Counted from the stretch's first letter, positions 14,727 through 23,970 are shown. The stretch is DNA of 64,000 bases from an uncultured Lachnospiraceae bacterium (GCA_910587765.1 CAJUNR010000027.1:1-64000), one strand, 5' to 3'. The notes: generated by a model not told the origin, from the sequence alone. A program made the numbers and translations.

Positions 14727-15902
14727 CTATTCGTGAAACAGCCAGTCTTCTCCGTTGACCTGAACGCCGATGATGTCGTCCACATCCATCAGTTTTTCAA
14801 ACGATCCGTCCGCGGTCACAACACCCCCTTCTTCGCCGACGCCCCAGACGGAAACCCCGCATTTCATGCCTGTGAAACCGTCCCTGGTCAGAACTTCGCC
14901 CGGACTGAGGAAATCACCCCCGATTCCCTCCGCCTCGGTCGTGCCGGTCAGCAGTATTCCCAGCGGCGACACCTGTACGGTCTGCACGAGTACGCTCCTT
15001 CCGTCTTTTTGAAATTCCTTATGAACTTCATACGTCCGGGACATGTCTTCAAATTCCATCGTCCACTCCAGCAGCCATGTTCCCTCTATCTGTGTGGTCC
15101 ATTCCGTCTTCTCGTCGTCCGCGTACACATATCCCAGGTCCGTAAGCTCAAGCTTCAGCTTCTGAGGCCCTTCCAGACTGCCCGTCTGCCGCTCCAGGCC
15201 GACCATCTCGACCACATAATACCGCTGCGGATCGTCCGCATCTTTTTCCACGATCATAGGACCGCAGCCGGCTTCCTCTGTTCCGATCCATATTTTTACT
15301 TTCCGCCACATATTAAAAATGTCCGCATGTCCATCCGCACCGTTCCGGGACCAGGAGACGGGACCGTTCCAGTACATGTTAATTCCCCGCTCCCGCCCGG
15401 AGGTACCGCCGTCCGGATTTTCCTGAAAAACGCCCTCCGGCAGCTCGATTTCAAAGCAAATACAGGCTGCTCTCCCATCGCAGATCGCCTGCTCCGCCCG
15501 CACGGTCACTCCATGTTCGGTCACGGACACCCCTTTTTCCGAAAAATCTGTCAGCATAGGAGAAAGCTGCTCCGGCGGGGTATCCGGGGAGAGATCAAGG
15601 GAATCTGCCAATTCCTTTCTCAGTTGAAAATACCCGGCCGCGCTGACCGTCAGCGCGGCAGACAACACCGCCGCGAAGATCAGGATACCAAGACGCTTTC
15701 TCCCAGGCAGATGCCGTTTTCCCTCTTCCCGCTCCGCCGTTTCACTCTGTATCCGCTCCATTGCCTTTGCGAGAATCCGCTCTTTTTCGTCCTCCCGCAG
15801 GCTCCCCTGCTCCACCGCCGGCTGTACGCCGTCCCTTTCCGCGTTTTTTCTGTACAATTCTTCCTCTTTGATATGACAGTACAATTCCGTGATACGCCTC
15901 AT
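14727..15902 (-). CDS. DUF4179-like anti-sigma membrane protein
   Basis: A 391-residue protein with a charged cytoplasmic N-terminus (about 70 residues), one membrane segment (GILIFAAVLSAALTVSAAGY) and a large outside domain of beta-rich sequence. This layout and the four-base overlap with the ECF sigma gene upstream mark it as the partner anti-sigma factor. Proteins of this kind in Lachnospiraceae are often labelled DUF4179. The signal it senses is not evident. Confidence 0.75.
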   Translation of the reverse strand: MRRITELYCHIKEEELYRKNAERDGVQPAVEQGSLREDEKERILAKAMERIQSETAEREEGKRHLPGRKRLGILIFAAVLSAALTVSAAGYFQLRKELADSLDLSPDTPPEQLSPMLTDFSEKGVSVTEHGVTVRAEQAICDGRAACICFEIELPEGVFQENPDGGTSGRERGINMYWNGPVSWSRNGADGHADIFNMWRKVKIWIGTEEAGCGPMIVEKDADDPQRYYVVEMVGLERQTGSLEGPQKLKLELTDLGYVYADDEKTEWTTQIEGTWLLEWTMEFEDMSRTYEVHKEFQKDGRSVLVQTVQVSPLGILLTGTTEAEGIGGDFLSPGEVLTRDGFTGMKCGVSVWGVGEEGGVVTADGSFEKLMDVDDIIGVQVNGEDWLFHE

Positions 15903-16453
15903 CTTGTGATCCCCTTTCTAATCAGCGCGGTCCGCAACTTCTCTTTTCCCCTGTACAGACAGTTTTCCACTTTTTTATCTGTCAGCTCCAAACGTTCCGC
16001 GATCTCCTTTACTTTGAAAAAGAAAAAATATCTGAGGATAAATACGGAGCGTTCCGGTTCCTCCAGTTCACCGACGGTCTCATGGAGAATCCGCTCTTCT
16101 TCCTCCTGTTCTATCTTTGCAGACGGATCGTTCTCCTCGAAAAGCAGTTCCTCCTGCAGCGGGACTAACGCTCCCCTGACCAGCAATTTTTTTCTCCTGC
16201 TCAGCGCTTTCTTCCTTGTAATTCCGTAGCAGTAACTTTTAAATGAGGTCCCTCTGTCTGCCTGAAAGCGATCCGCCGCTTTCCAGATCGCGGCCAGCGC
16301 GTCCGCTGCCGCCTCTTCCACATCCTCGCGCGCACAGCCGCTCAGAATATTGCCGCAGATGGTCTTTATAGCTCCTCCGTAAAGCTCCAGCACCGTCCCA
16401 AGACCGCGTTCCGGATCTTTTTTCAGAAGTTTTATCAACTGTCTGTCCGTCAT
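15899..16453 (-). CDS. ECF-type RNA polymerase sigma factor
   Basis: A 184-residue sigma-70 family protein. Region 2 includes ADALAAIWKAADRFQADRGT and FKSYCYGITRKKALSRRKK; region 4 includes LEEPERSVFILRYFFFFKVK and IAERLELTDKKVENCLYRGK. The ATG at 16453 has AAGGAG upstream; an in-frame start at 16525 lacks one. It is translationally coupled to the anti-sigma gene at 14727 and probably autoregulated. Confidence 0.9.
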   Translation of the reverse strand: MTDRQLIKLLKKDPERGLGTVLELYGGAIKTICGNILSGCAREDVEEAAADALAAIWKAADRFQADRGTSFKSYCYGITRKKALSRRKKLLVRGALVPLQEELLFEENDPSAKIEQEEEERILHETVGELEEPERSVFILRYFFFFKVKEIAERLELTDKKVENCLYRGKEKLRTALIRKGITR

Positions 16454-16575
16454 GATTTTTCTCCTTATTTCTCTTTTTGTAAATCTGGATTCACTATACT
16501 GTTCCGCCGTTCTGCGGATTTTCACTCAAAAAAGTGTAAATAAACTCAGCGTTTCCAAAAATATCAAAAAAACAT

Positions 16576-16604
16576 TTGATTTTCGGAAAAAACGCCGATA
16601 TATT
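16576..16604 (+). promoter_or_regulatory. Promoter of the coiled-coil hypothetical gene
   Basis: TTGATT (16576-16581), 17-base spacer, TATATT (16599-16604), about 55 bases before the ATG at 16661, which also has the strong ribosome site GGAGGG. Confidence 0.65.
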
Positions 16605-16660
16605 ATAGAAGAAGTTCACAAAATTTTCACACTTTCCCCGAAAGGAAGGGAGGGATATTC

Positions 16661-17371
16661 ATGAAAGTCACGTCAGACAACCGGCAGATGGACGCCGGCG
16701 CCGCTTATAGATCCGTATATCAGAAGGAGGTATCCGAAAATGCCGAAAAGGAATCCATGCTTCCGGACACCGACCGTTATGACCGCGCCTCCGAAGCGCT
16801 CTCCGGCCTGAACACGGAAGACAACAATTCCGGATTTCATGTGAGATCTTCCGCACCGAAAGACTCGGTCGGACAGCTCGCGGCCGAACTGGCCCGTTCC
16901 GAAACCCGGATGGACGTTCTGCAGGTCCTCTCCAAAGCGACCCGGGCGCTTGCCAGCCTGAAGATGTCCGCCTACGCCTGCGAAGGAGAGGACGCCAAAA
17001 AAGCCGCTCAGATGATCAAGCGGATGGAGAAGCTGATTAAACGCATTCAGAAAAAGGTCAAACAGTTGGGCAAAGAAGAACAACTGGAGATCCGGCAGAA
17101 AAAGGCCGAAAAACAGCAGGAAGCCGAACGCGCGAAGCAGATCAGGGAAGAACTGCGCAGCAGACGGAAGAAACGCCGGAGAGAAGAACGGGATTACGCC
17201 ATGAAAGAACTGGCGGAAGACGGAAAGGAATCGATGAAAGAGACGCTGTCCTCCGTGATCGGCGCGGGCGCCGCTCTGTCGGGACCGCAGACCGCGCTGT
17301 ATGATTCGGTCGGCGGCATCGACCTGTCCGCCGTCTCCGTCGACGGCATGTCCATCGACCTGACCGTATAG
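16661..17371 (+). CDS. Hypothetical coiled-coil protein
   Basis: A 236-residue soluble protein with no recognised domain. Residues 65-110 are mixed helix; residues 115-190 are a long Lys/Arg/Glu-rich helix (RMEKLIKRIQKKVKQLGKEE and similar) that should form a coiled coil. The C-terminus is Gly/Ser/Val-rich and ends SIDLTV. It has its own promoter and ribosome site, so it is a real gene. The layout of conserved tail plus basic coiled coil is shared with the smaller FlxA-like protein at 50422-50742, but I would not claim homology. Confidence 0.7.
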   Translation: MKVTSDNRQMDAGAAYRSVYQKEVSENAEKESMLPDTDRYDRASEALSGLNTEDNNSGFHVRSSAPKDSVGQLAAELARSETRMDVLQVLSKATRALASLKMSAYACEGEDAKKAAQMIKRMEKLIKRIQKKVKQLGKEEQLEIRQKKAEKQQEAERAKQIREELRSRRKKRRREERDYAMKELAEDGKESMKETLSSVIGAGAALSGPQTALYDSVGGIDLSAVSVDGMSIDLTV

Positions 17372-17373
17372 GA

Positions 17374-17443
17374 GGGGGGCATATCCACGCCCCCCCCGGA
17401 CGCCCGATACGGGCTGTAAACCGACGTGAGTGTGAAAAATAAC
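17374..17443. repeat. Short palindromic intergenic sequence with GTGTGAAAAATAAC motif
   Basis: Contains GGGGGGC/GCCCCCC (17374-17395), CCCG-ATA-CGGG, and GTGTGAAAAATAAC (17430-17443). The last motif recurs at 47780-47793 and, slightly changed, at 49864-49876. It lies between two convergent genes and may also end transcription. Confidence 0.5.
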
Positions 17444-17462
17444 GCAGACCGTATCCGGGACG

Positions 17463-18494
17463 CTATTTCAGAAAGAGATGCCGGATATCGTTCAGGAGCA
17501 CGACGACCATAAAGCCCATCAGGAGCACGAATCCGAGAAAATGCACCATGCTTTCCTTCTCCTGCGGAAGCGCCTTTCCGCGCACCGCCTCAATCAGCAG
17601 AAATACAAGCCGTCCGCCGTCCAGCGCCGGTATCGGCAGCAGGTTCATCACTCCCAGATTGACCGACAGCAGAATGGCCATCATAAACATATTCAGCATC
17701 ACATAATACCAGCCGTCGGTCCGAGACTCCTCATAAGTCTCTCCGATGGCGTCCACGATTCCCACCGGTCCGGACATGTCGTCCAGTCCCACCTGACCCT
17801 GAACGAGCTTCAGCAGGCTCTCCATCGTGGCTTTCAGCCAGTAACGAAGCTCCGCCATGCTGTACCCGACCGTCTGCATGATCGTCCCTTTCGTACGTTC
17901 ACCGGTTTTCTCAAATCCGTACCGGTAGAAGCCGTCCTCCCCCAGCACGGGCGTCAGCAGCACCGTATGTTCTTCGCCGCCGCGCCGGTAAGTCACTTCC
18001 GCTTTCTGTCCCTGGTAGAGACTGTTGAACAGACTGATCTCGCGGTACAGCCAGGTTCGGCTGCCGCCCATGCGGACGATCCGGTCGCCGTCCTGCATAC
18101 CGGCCTGCGCCGCCGGATAACCCGGAGTTACATCCACAACCGTATCGTCATAACCGACGCAGGAGACGATGACCAGAGACAGCAGAAAAGCAAGCAGAAA
18201 ATTAAAGACCGGACCGGCCGCTATAACGGCAATCCTCGCCCCTACGGACTTGCTTCCAAAAGATCCCTCCTCGTCGCTCTCTTCTTCTTCCCCCACCATC
18301 ATGCAGGAACCGCCAAAAGGAAGAAGCTTCAGCGAATAACGGGTCCCGCCCCATTCATGGCTCAAAAGCCGCGGACCCATGCCGACGGAAAATTCCGTGA
18401 CGGTGATCCCGTTCTTTTTCGCCAACAGAAAATGTCCAAGTTCATGGACAATCACAAGGGCGCTGAAGATCAACAGCGCCAGTAGGATACTCAA
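17463..18494 (-). CDS. rseP: RIP metalloprotease RseP (site-2 protease)
   Basis: A 343-residue intramembrane zinc protease. HELGH at residues 17-21 lies in the first membrane helix, a single PDZ domain follows (around DGDRIVRMGG), and the third zinc ligand region NLLPIPALDGGR is in a late helix. RseP cleaves anti-sigma factors or other single-pass membrane proteins after a first cut; three anti-sigma genes in this window are potential clients, though that is only a suggestion. It follows dxr by 20 bases at the end of the pyrH-frr-uppS-cdsA-dxr-rseP operon. Confidence 0.93.
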   Translation of the reverse strand: MSILLALLIFSALVIVHELGHFLLAKKNGITVTEFSVGMGPRLLSHEWGGTRYSLKLLPFGGSCMMVGEEEESDEEGSFGSKSVGARIAVIAAGPVFNFLLAFLLSLVIVSCVGYDDTVVDVTPGYPAAQAGMQDGDRIVRMGGSRTWLYREISLFNSLYQGQKAEVTYRRGGEEHTVLLTPVLGEDGFYRYGFEKTGERTKGTIMQTVGYSMAELRYWLKATMESLLKLVQGQVGLDDMSGPVGIVDAIGETYEESRTDGWYYVMLNMFMMAILLSVNLGVMNLLPIPALDGGRLVFLLIEAVRGKALPQEKESMVHFLGFVLLMGFMVVVLLNDIRHLFLK

Positions 18495-18514
18495 TCAACC
18501 ACCTGCTTTCTATC

Positions 18515-19690
18515 TTACTTCCCTGTTCCGCGTCCGCCTTCCCGGCTGCGCATCTTCGCGTCGATCCTCTCATAGGCCTCCGCTTCGGTCTGAAGAATCT
18601 CCTCCACCGAAGGATTCTCCAGAACTTTGTGCGCGTCCATACACGCCTTGATCAGTTCCGGAATCTCCAGAAATCCGATTCTGCGGTCCAGAAACAGGGC
18701 GACCGCCCGCTCGTTTGCCGCGTTGTATACCGTCGGAAGGCTTCCGCCCGCTTTGGCCGCCTCAAACGCCAGGCCAAGTCCCGGGAAATTCTCCATATCC
18801 GGCTTCTCAAAAGTGATCTGAGAAAGCGTCCCGAAGTCCAGACGCTCCCCGGGAAGATAACGTCTCTGCGGATAACAGAGGGCGTATTGAATCGGCAGCT
18901 TCATATCCGGCGTGCCGAGCTGCGCGATAACCGCTCCGTCCACGAACTCCACCATGGAATGGATGATGCTCTTAGGCTGGACCACAATCTCGATGTTCTC
19001 CGGCTCCACGCCGAACAGCCATCTGGCTTCCATCATCTCCAGCCCTTTGTTGACCAGGGTGGCGGAGTCAATCGTGATCTTGCGCCCCATCGACCAGTTA
19101 GGATGCTTCAGCGCGTCCTCCACCTGCACATGTTTCAGTTCTTCTTTTTTCTTTCCCCGGAAGGGTCCGCCGGAAGCGGTCAGTAATATTTTATGCAGTC
19201 CGCCCCGATTTTCTCCATGCAGACACTGGAAGATCGCGCTGTGTTCGCTGTCCACCGGCAGGATACGGACGCCCTGTTCCCTGGCCAGCGGCATGATCAG
19301 ATGCCCGGCCGTCACCAGCGTCTCCTTATTCGCCAGCGCAATATCCTTGCCCGCCTTCATGGCCGCGATTGTGGGGCGGATGCCGATCATTCCGACGATG
19401 GCCGTCACCAGAAGCTCCGACTCCGGCTGTACGGCCGCCTCCAGAAGCCCTTCCATGCCCGCCGCGACCCGGACGTTCAGATCCGCCACGCGTATCCGCA
19501 GCTCTCTGGCCTTTTCCTCCGTCCACACGGCCGCGAGAGACGGACGAAATTCCCGAATCTGCGCCTCCAGAAGTTCAACGTTGTTTCCCGCCGCCAGCGC
19601 GGTAATTTCAAGATCTTTGTTGTTCCGCACGACTTCCAGCGTCTGTGTCCCGATGGAACCGGTAGAACCAAGTACTGCTATCTTTCTCAT
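18515..19690 (-). CDS. dxr: 1-deoxy-D-xylulose 5-phosphate reductoisomerase
   Basis: A 391-residue, full-length enzyme. It converts DXP to MEP with NADPH in isoprenoid synthesis. The Rossmann start KIAVLGSTGSIGTQTLEVV, PVDSEHSAIFQCL, LTASGGPFRG and HPNWSMGRKITIDSATLVNK are diagnostic. It lies after cdsA in the conserved cell-envelope/isoprenoid operon. Confidence 0.96.
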   Translation of the reverse strand: MRKIAVLGSTGSIGTQTLEVVRNNKDLEITALAAGNNVELLEAQIREFRPSLAAVWTEEKARELRIRVADLNVRVAAGMEGLLEAAVQPESELLVTAIVGMIGIRPTIAAMKAGKDIALANKETLVTAGHLIMPLAREQGVRILPVDSEHSAIFQCLHGENRGGLHKILLTASGGPFRGKKKEELKHVQVEDALKHPNWSMGRKITIDSATLVNKGLEMMEARWLFGVEPENIEIVVQPKSIIHSMVEFVDGAVIAQLGTPDMKLPIQYALCYPQRRYLPGERLDFGTLSQITFEKPDMENFPGLGLAFEAAKAGGSLPTVYNAANERAVALFLDRRIGFLEIPELIKACMDAHKVLENPSVEEILQTEAEAYERIDAKMRSREGGRGTGK

Positions 19691-19769
19691 GGTATTCTCT
19701 CCTGTATAGTTGGAAATTACGCGCCGGTCCGTAAAACTGCGCCTTCAAAGTTCCGCATCCGGACTTATA

Positions 19770-20588
19770 TTATGACAACTTCACCAGCACGACGGCCAGA
19801 AGATAAATCATCGGCGCCGTCGCAATCACGCTGTCGAACCGGTCCAGAATCCCCCCGTGTCCCGGAATGATCTTCCCGTAATCTTTGATTCCGTGCTGCC
19901 GCTTCACCGCGGAAGCCGCCAGATCTCCCACCTGAGAAGCCACTGCTCCCCCGGCGCAGATCACGGCATAGATCACGGCCGGCGCACCGGTGGCGGCTGC
20001 GTACGCAGCGCCCAGCGCTGCGGCGCCCACGACTCCGCCGACAGCGCCTTCAATGGATTTTTTCGGACTCAGAACCGGCGCCAGTTTGTGTCTTCCCACC
20101 AGCATCCCCGTACAGTAGGCAAACGTGTCGCACCCCCACGAGCAGAAAAAGATCAGCCACACCAGGGAGAAGCCGATTTCCAGCATCCGGGTCAGATAGA
20201 TAAAGCTCAGCATCACCGGCACGTAGACAATGCCGAAAAATGCGGTCATCACCTGCGCGGTGTCATACCTGGGAAACGCAAACACATAGACCGCCATCAG
20301 AAGTATGAAAGCGGACAAAAGCGCCAGCAATCTTAACTCCGCGCCGTTAGGAAGCCCCACCTCCGTCGTTGCCAGCAGCATCGCCGTCCACAGCCCGGCT
20401 CCCACAAATCCAATCCTGCCGATTCCTTTCGTGATGCTCATGCCGAATACTTTATAATATTCATCCAGACCGATATACCCGATCACTGCCACGAAAAAGC
20501 CAAGCAGCAGTCCGCCGAACCAGCAGCTTCCGAAGACCAGCAGCACCAGAACCATACCGCTGATCAGCCTTGTCAAAAAAGATTTCAT
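19770..20588 (-). CDS. cdsA: Phosphatidate cytidylyltransferase
   Basis: A 272-residue polytopic membrane enzyme that makes CDP-diacylglycerol from phosphatidate and CTP. The signature GCDTFAYCTGMLVGRHKLAP, then LSPKKSIEGAVGGV and the C-terminal KDYGKIIPGHGGILDRFDS, are those of CdsA. Its ATG overlaps the uppS stop (TGATG). Confidence 0.95.
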   Translation of the reverse strand: MKSFLTRLISGMVLVLLVFGSCWFGGLLLGFFVAVIGYIGLDEYYKVFGMSITKGIGRIGFVGAGLWTAMLLATTEVGLPNGAELRLLALLSAFILLMAVYVFAFPRYDTAQVMTAFFGIVYVPVMLSFIYLTRMLEIGFSLVWLIFFCSWGCDTFAYCTGMLVGRHKLAPVLSPKKSIEGAVGGVVGAAALGAAYAAATGAPAVIYAVICAGGAVASQVGDLAASAVKRQHGIKDYGKIIPGHGGILDRFDSVIATAPMIYLLAVVLVKLS

Positions 20589-21298
20589 CAGGATTCCCCT
20601 TTCAGCTCTTCCTTTACTCCGCCATATCTGCGATCTCTCTGATTGTATTTTTCAATCGCTTTCTCAAGCTCCCCTTTGTCAAAATCCGGCCAGGGCACAT
20701 CCGTAAAATAGAATTCTGCGTAGGCAAGCTGCCACATCAGATAATTGGACAGGCGAAGTTCCCCGCTCGTCCGAATCAGAAGATCCGGGTCGGGAATGCC
20801 CGCCGTATCCAGATGATCCGAGATCACCTCTTCCGTGACCTCCTCCGGGCGGATGCCCTCCTTTATGATCTTTTGGACACCCCGGCGGATCTCGTCGCGG
20901 CTCCCGTAATTGATGGCGATGGTGAAGTTCAATCCGTCCTGGTCCTTCGACTCCCGTTCGAGATTGGCGATGCTGTCCTGGATGTCCTGCGCAAGACCGG
21001 TCTTGTCTCCGATCACGCGCACCCTCATATGATTCTTCTTCGCGGTTTTCACACAGGTCTTCATATAACTGCGCAGGAGAGACATCAGCGCATCCACCTC
21101 GTCCTTTGAACGCCTCCAGTTCTCCGTGGAAAACGCGTAAACGGTCAGATATTTAATGCCCATGTGGTAAGCGTCCTCGCAGATACGTTCCACGTTTTTC
21201 GCACCCTGTACATGACCGTAATTGCGCGGCATCCCTTTCGCCTTCGCCCAGCGTCCGTTTCCGTCCAGAATAATCGCCACATGCTGTGGAACCTTCAT
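20588..21298 (-). CDS. uppS: Isoprenyl transferase (undecaprenyl diphosphate synthase)
   Basis: A 236-residue cis-prenyltransferase that builds the carrier lipid for cell-wall synthesis. Motifs: AIILDGNGRWAKAKGMPRNY, YAFSTENWRR, NYGSRDEI and DPDLLIRTSGELRLSNYLMW. The start MKVPQHVAII at 21298 has AAGGAGG at the right distance. The frame continues upstream to 21529, but that stretch is intergenic repeat sequence. Confidence 0.95.
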   Translation of the reverse strand: MKVPQHVAIILDGNGRWAKAKGMPRNYGHVQGAKNVERICEDAYHMGIKYLTVYAFSTENWRRSKDEVDALMSLLRSYMKTCVKTAKKNHMRVRVIGDKTGLAQDIQDSIANLERESKDQDGLNFTIAINYGSRDEIRRGVQKIIKEGIRPEEVTEEVISDHLDTAGIPDPDLLIRTSGELRLSNYLMWQLAYAEFYFTDVPWPDFDKGELEKAIEKYNQRDRRYGGVKEELKGES

Positions 21299-21329
21299 AC
21301 AAACAGCCTCCTTTATGCTCCGCAGAATC

Positions 21330-21495
21330 CAGGCGGGAAAACGTTTTTCCCTGCCTGCGCACCGGGCGTCCGTCAGCCTGCCGACCTGTTTCATCCGGAC
21401 GCCCGTGTGCAATCGAGCAGGGAAGATTTCTTCCCTACTCGCGCATCGGGCGCCCGTCAGCTTTGCTGACAATCCTCCTCTGGGCGCCCGTATGC
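21330..21495. repeat. Two tandem copies of an intergenic hairpin repeat (family A)
   Basis: Copy 1 (about 21330-21410) and copy 2 (about 21411-21495) share a two-hairpin plan. First is a GGGAA...TTCCC hairpin (AGCAGGGAAGATTTCTTCCC in copy 2). Second is a longer hairpin with GGGCGTCC or GGGCGCCC arms, an inner GTCAGC...GCTGAC stem, and a terminal CCCGTGTGC/CCCGTATGC. A third copy is at 25197-25288 and a partial one near 33869. It sits between uppS and frr inside an operon. Confidence 0.7.
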
Positions 21496-21554
21496 ATAAA
21501 ACAAAGGTGCAGCAAAGCTTTTGCTGCATCCCTCTGTCGCAAACCTTCCTGCGG

Positions 21555-22109
21555 TTACACCGTCATAATTTCCTTTGTCTTCTCCTCGACGGCCTTGTCA
21601 ATCTCCGCGATGTATTTATCCGTGAGCTTCTGCGCCTTCGTCTCCAGATTCTTCTGATCGTCCTCCGTCAGCTCATTGTTCTTGTTCATCTTCTTGAACG
21701 TCTCGTTGGCATCCCGGCGGATGTTGCGGATCGCAACCTTCGCCTCGTCGCCTTTTTTCTTCACTTCTTTTGCCAGCGCTTTACGGCGCTCCTCGGTCAG
21801 TTCCGGAAATACCAGACGAATCGCGGAGCCGTCATTGGTCGGATTGATGCCCAAATCCGAGGTGTTAATCGCACGCTCGATCTCACGGATCATCTTTTTC
21901 TCCCAGGGCTGGATGAGGATGATACGCGCCTCCGGCACAGAGATATTGCCCACCTGCTGAAGCGGCGTCGGCGTCCCGTAATAATCCACTTTGATCTTAT
22001 CGAGCACATGCGGATTGGCGCGTCCGGCGCGGATTGCCGCGTAATCCCGAAGCAGCGACTCATAAGATTTTTTCATCCTGGTTTCAAACGGCTGTAATTT
22101 TTCTTCCAT
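21555..22109 (-). CDS. frr: Ribosome recycling factor
   Basis: A 184-residue protein, the normal size for RRF, which splits post-termination ribosomes with EF-G. RAGRANPHVLDKIKVDYYGT and the C-terminal helix ending VEEKTKEIMTV are diagnostic. It lies between pyrH and uppS, as in most Firmicutes. Confidence 0.96.
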   Translation of the reverse strand: MEEKLQPFETRMKKSYESLLRDYAAIRAGRANPHVLDKIKVDYYGTPTPLQQVGNISVPEARIILIQPWEKKMIREIERAINTSDLGINPTNDGSAIRLVFPELTEERRKALAKEVKKKGDEAKVAIRNIRRDANETFKKMNKNNELTEDDQKNLETKAQKLTDKYIAEIDKAVEEKTKEIMTV

Positions 22110-22148
22110 AGTAGTTATTCCCCTCTGTTATTCTTTTCTATCTGCATC

Positions 22149-22844
22149 TTATACGGTTACTTTCGTCCCCGAACATTCACCCCTTACCGTCCGGATGATG
22201 CTGTCCTCCCCGTTCAGCCCGAATACCAGCATCGGCATCCGGTTCTCCATACACATAATCGACGCGGTCAGATCCATCACACCCAGCTTCTGATCGATCA
22301 CCGTCTGAATCGGAAGTTCACGGTATTTCTCCGCTTTCGGATTCAGCTTGGGATCGCTGTCATAAACCCCGTCCACCGCTTTCGCCAGCAGAATCACGTC
22401 CGCCTCGATCTCGACGGCTCTCAGCGTCGTCGTCGTATCCGTGGAAAAGTACGGATGTCCGGTCCCGCCCGCGAAAAACACTGCCATCCCTTTCTCCAGA
22501 CACTCGACCGCCGCATCCTTTGTAAACAGCTCCGCCATCGGGCCGCAGGTAAACGGCGTGAAGATCTTCGTCTTCAGCCCCACGCTCCGAAAGATCTCTG
22601 ATACATAGATACAGTTCATCACCGTAGCCAGCATCCCGATCTGGTCCGATTTGGCGCGGTCGATGTTCTCACTGGTCCGGCCTCTCCAGAAATTGCCGCC
22701 GCCGATGACGATCCCCACCTGAAGCCCGTCTTCCATAACGGTCTTCACCTGCTCTGCCACCCGGATACAGGTAGCCTCGTCAAAGCCGGTATGCTTTTCT
22801 CCTGCCAGCGCTTCCCCGCTCAGTTTCAATAGTACACGTTTCAT
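22149..22844 (-). CDS. pyrH: UMP kinase
   Basis: A 231-residue amino-acid-kinase-fold UMP kinase. Motifs: RVLLKLSGEALAG, GIVIGGGNFWRG, FAGGTGHPYFSTDTT and AVDGVYDSDPK. It phosphorylates UMP to UDP. It is the first gene of this operon and has its own promoter; rpsB and tsf, often just upstream in other genomes, are not here. Confidence 0.95.
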   Translation of the reverse strand: MKRVLLKLSGEALAGEKHTGFDEATCIRVAEQVKTVMEDGLQVGIVIGGGNFWRGRTSENIDRAKSDQIGMLATVMNCIYVSEIFRSVGLKTKIFTPFTCGPMAELFTKDAAVECLEKGMAVFFAGGTGHPYFSTDTTTTLRAVEIEADVILLAKAVDGVYDSDPKLNPKAEKYRELPIQTVIDQKLGVMDLTASIMCMENRMPMLVFGLNGEDSIIRTVRGECSGTKVTV

Positions 22845-22877
22845 ATGGCACCTCTGCTTTTCCTCTGAGATATAAAT

Positions 22878-22905
22878 ATTTTACCACAAATCATGGAAAT
22901 AGCAA
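22878..22905 (-). promoter_or_regulatory. Promoter of the pyrH-frr-uppS-cdsA-dxr-rseP operon
   Basis: Minus-strand TTGCTA (22900-22905), 16-base spacer, TAAAAT (22878-22883), about 35 bases before the pyrH ATG. Confidence 0.65.
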
Positions 22906-22916
22906 CCAGATTTCTC

Positions 22917-23363
22917 TCACAGTTCCTCAGAATCCAACAAAATCGTGAACGGACCGTCGTTTAACAGCGCGACTTTCATATCCGCGCCAAATTCTCCCCG
23001 CTCCACTGCCGGAAACTGCTCCCTGCATTTTTCAATGATATATTCATACATGGCGTTCGCCATGTCCGGTTTGCCGGCCCGTGTAAAGCCGGGACGGTTT
23101 CCTCTTCTGCAGTCCGCATACAGCGTAAACTGAGACACCAGAAGCAGTTCTCCGCCTACCGTACGAAGGTCCAGATTCGTCTTCCCGTTCTCGTCCTCGA
23201 AGATGCGAAGTCCCAGCATCTTCTTCACCATCCTGTCCGCTGTTTCTCTCGTATCCGTATCCGACACGCCGATCAGAACCAGGAAACCCCTGCCGATCTC
23301 GCCGAGAACCCTGCCGCCCGCCGTCACGGACGCCTGCTCCACTCTCTGTATCACAAATCTCAT
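22917..23363 (-). CDS. dtd: D-aminoacyl-tRNA deacylase
   Basis: A 148-residue protein with the Dtd signatures SQFTLYADCRRGNRPGFTRA and LNDGPFTILLDS. It removes D-amino acids (and glycine) wrongly attached to tRNA. The ATG at 23363 (MRFVIQRVEQASV) begins four bases after the maf stop; the longer frame upstream is maf sequence in another frame. Confidence 0.95.
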   Translation of the reverse strand: MRFVIQRVEQASVTAGGRVLGEIGRGFLVLIGVSDTDTRETADRMVKKMLGLRIFEDENGKTNLDLRTVGGELLLVSQFTLYADCRRGNRPGFTRAGKPDMANAMYEYIIEKCREQFPAVERGEFGADMKVALLNDGPFTILLDSEEL

Positions 23364-23367
23364 CGTC

Positions 23368-23970
23368 TCATCTCCCGCCTTCGTTCCGCGTCCCGTCCGC
23401 CAGAAGGTCGATCCCCTCCGCCAGCACTTCCTGATAAAGTCTCCCCACCGGAAGTCCGACCACATTGTTGTAATCGCCTTCGATGCCGGACACATACGCG
23501 GCGAAAAAGCCCTGAATCCCGTAGGCTCCCGCCTTGTCCATCGGTTCTCTGGTGTCCACGTAGCGCTCCATCTGCGCTTTTGTCATCGAATACACCCGCA
23601 CTTTCGTCGTCTCCGCAAACGAGATTGTTTTCCCTGAAGCGCCCAGAATCACCGTCACTCCGGTAATCACCTCATGCTCCCTTCCCTGCAGAAGCGCGAG
23701 CATCCGCAGGGCGTCGTCCCTGTCTTTTGGCTTCCCCAGAATCTGACCTTCCACGGCCACCACCGTATCCGCACCGATAATCACGTCTCCGCCGCACGCC
23801 GCGGCAACCTCCCGGGCTTTCCGGGCGGACAGCTCCTTTACGGCCTCCGAGGGAACCGGGGAAGCGATCACTTCCTCGCTCCCGGATCTGCACACTTCAA
23901 ATGACACCCCGATCTGCTCCAGAAGTTCTTTCCTTCTGGGCGATCCGGATGCAAGTATCACCTTCCGCAT
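23368..23970 (-). CDS. maf: Maf family nucleotide pyrophosphatase
   Basis: A 200-residue Maf protein: LASGSPRRKELLEQIG, the catalytic GADTVVAVEGQILGKPKDR region and the C-terminal GDYNNVVGLPV. These enzymes hydrolyse non-canonical or canonical NTPs (dTTP/UTP type) and are linked to septum control. The ATG at 23970 has AAAGGAG upstream. It is coupled to dtd downstream. Confidence 0.93.
   Translation of the reverse strand: MRKVILASGSPRRKELLEQIGVSFEVCRSGSEEVIASPVPSEAVKELSARKAREVAAACGGDVIIGADTVVAVEGQILGKPKDRDDALRMLALLQGREHEVITGVTVILGASGKTISFAETTKVRVYSMTKAQMERYVDTREPMDKAGAYGIQGFFAAYVSGIEGDYNNVVGLPVGRLYQEVLAEGIDLLADGTRNEGGR

Noticed and set aside
16454..16525. Longer start for the first ECF sigma factor
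   Set aside because: The upstream in-frame codon lacks a ribosome site and the extension is not sigma-like.
21299..21529. N-terminal extension of uppS by 77 residues
   Set aside because: The extra frame is translated repeat sequence; the ATG at 21298 has AAGGAGG and the standard family N-terminus.
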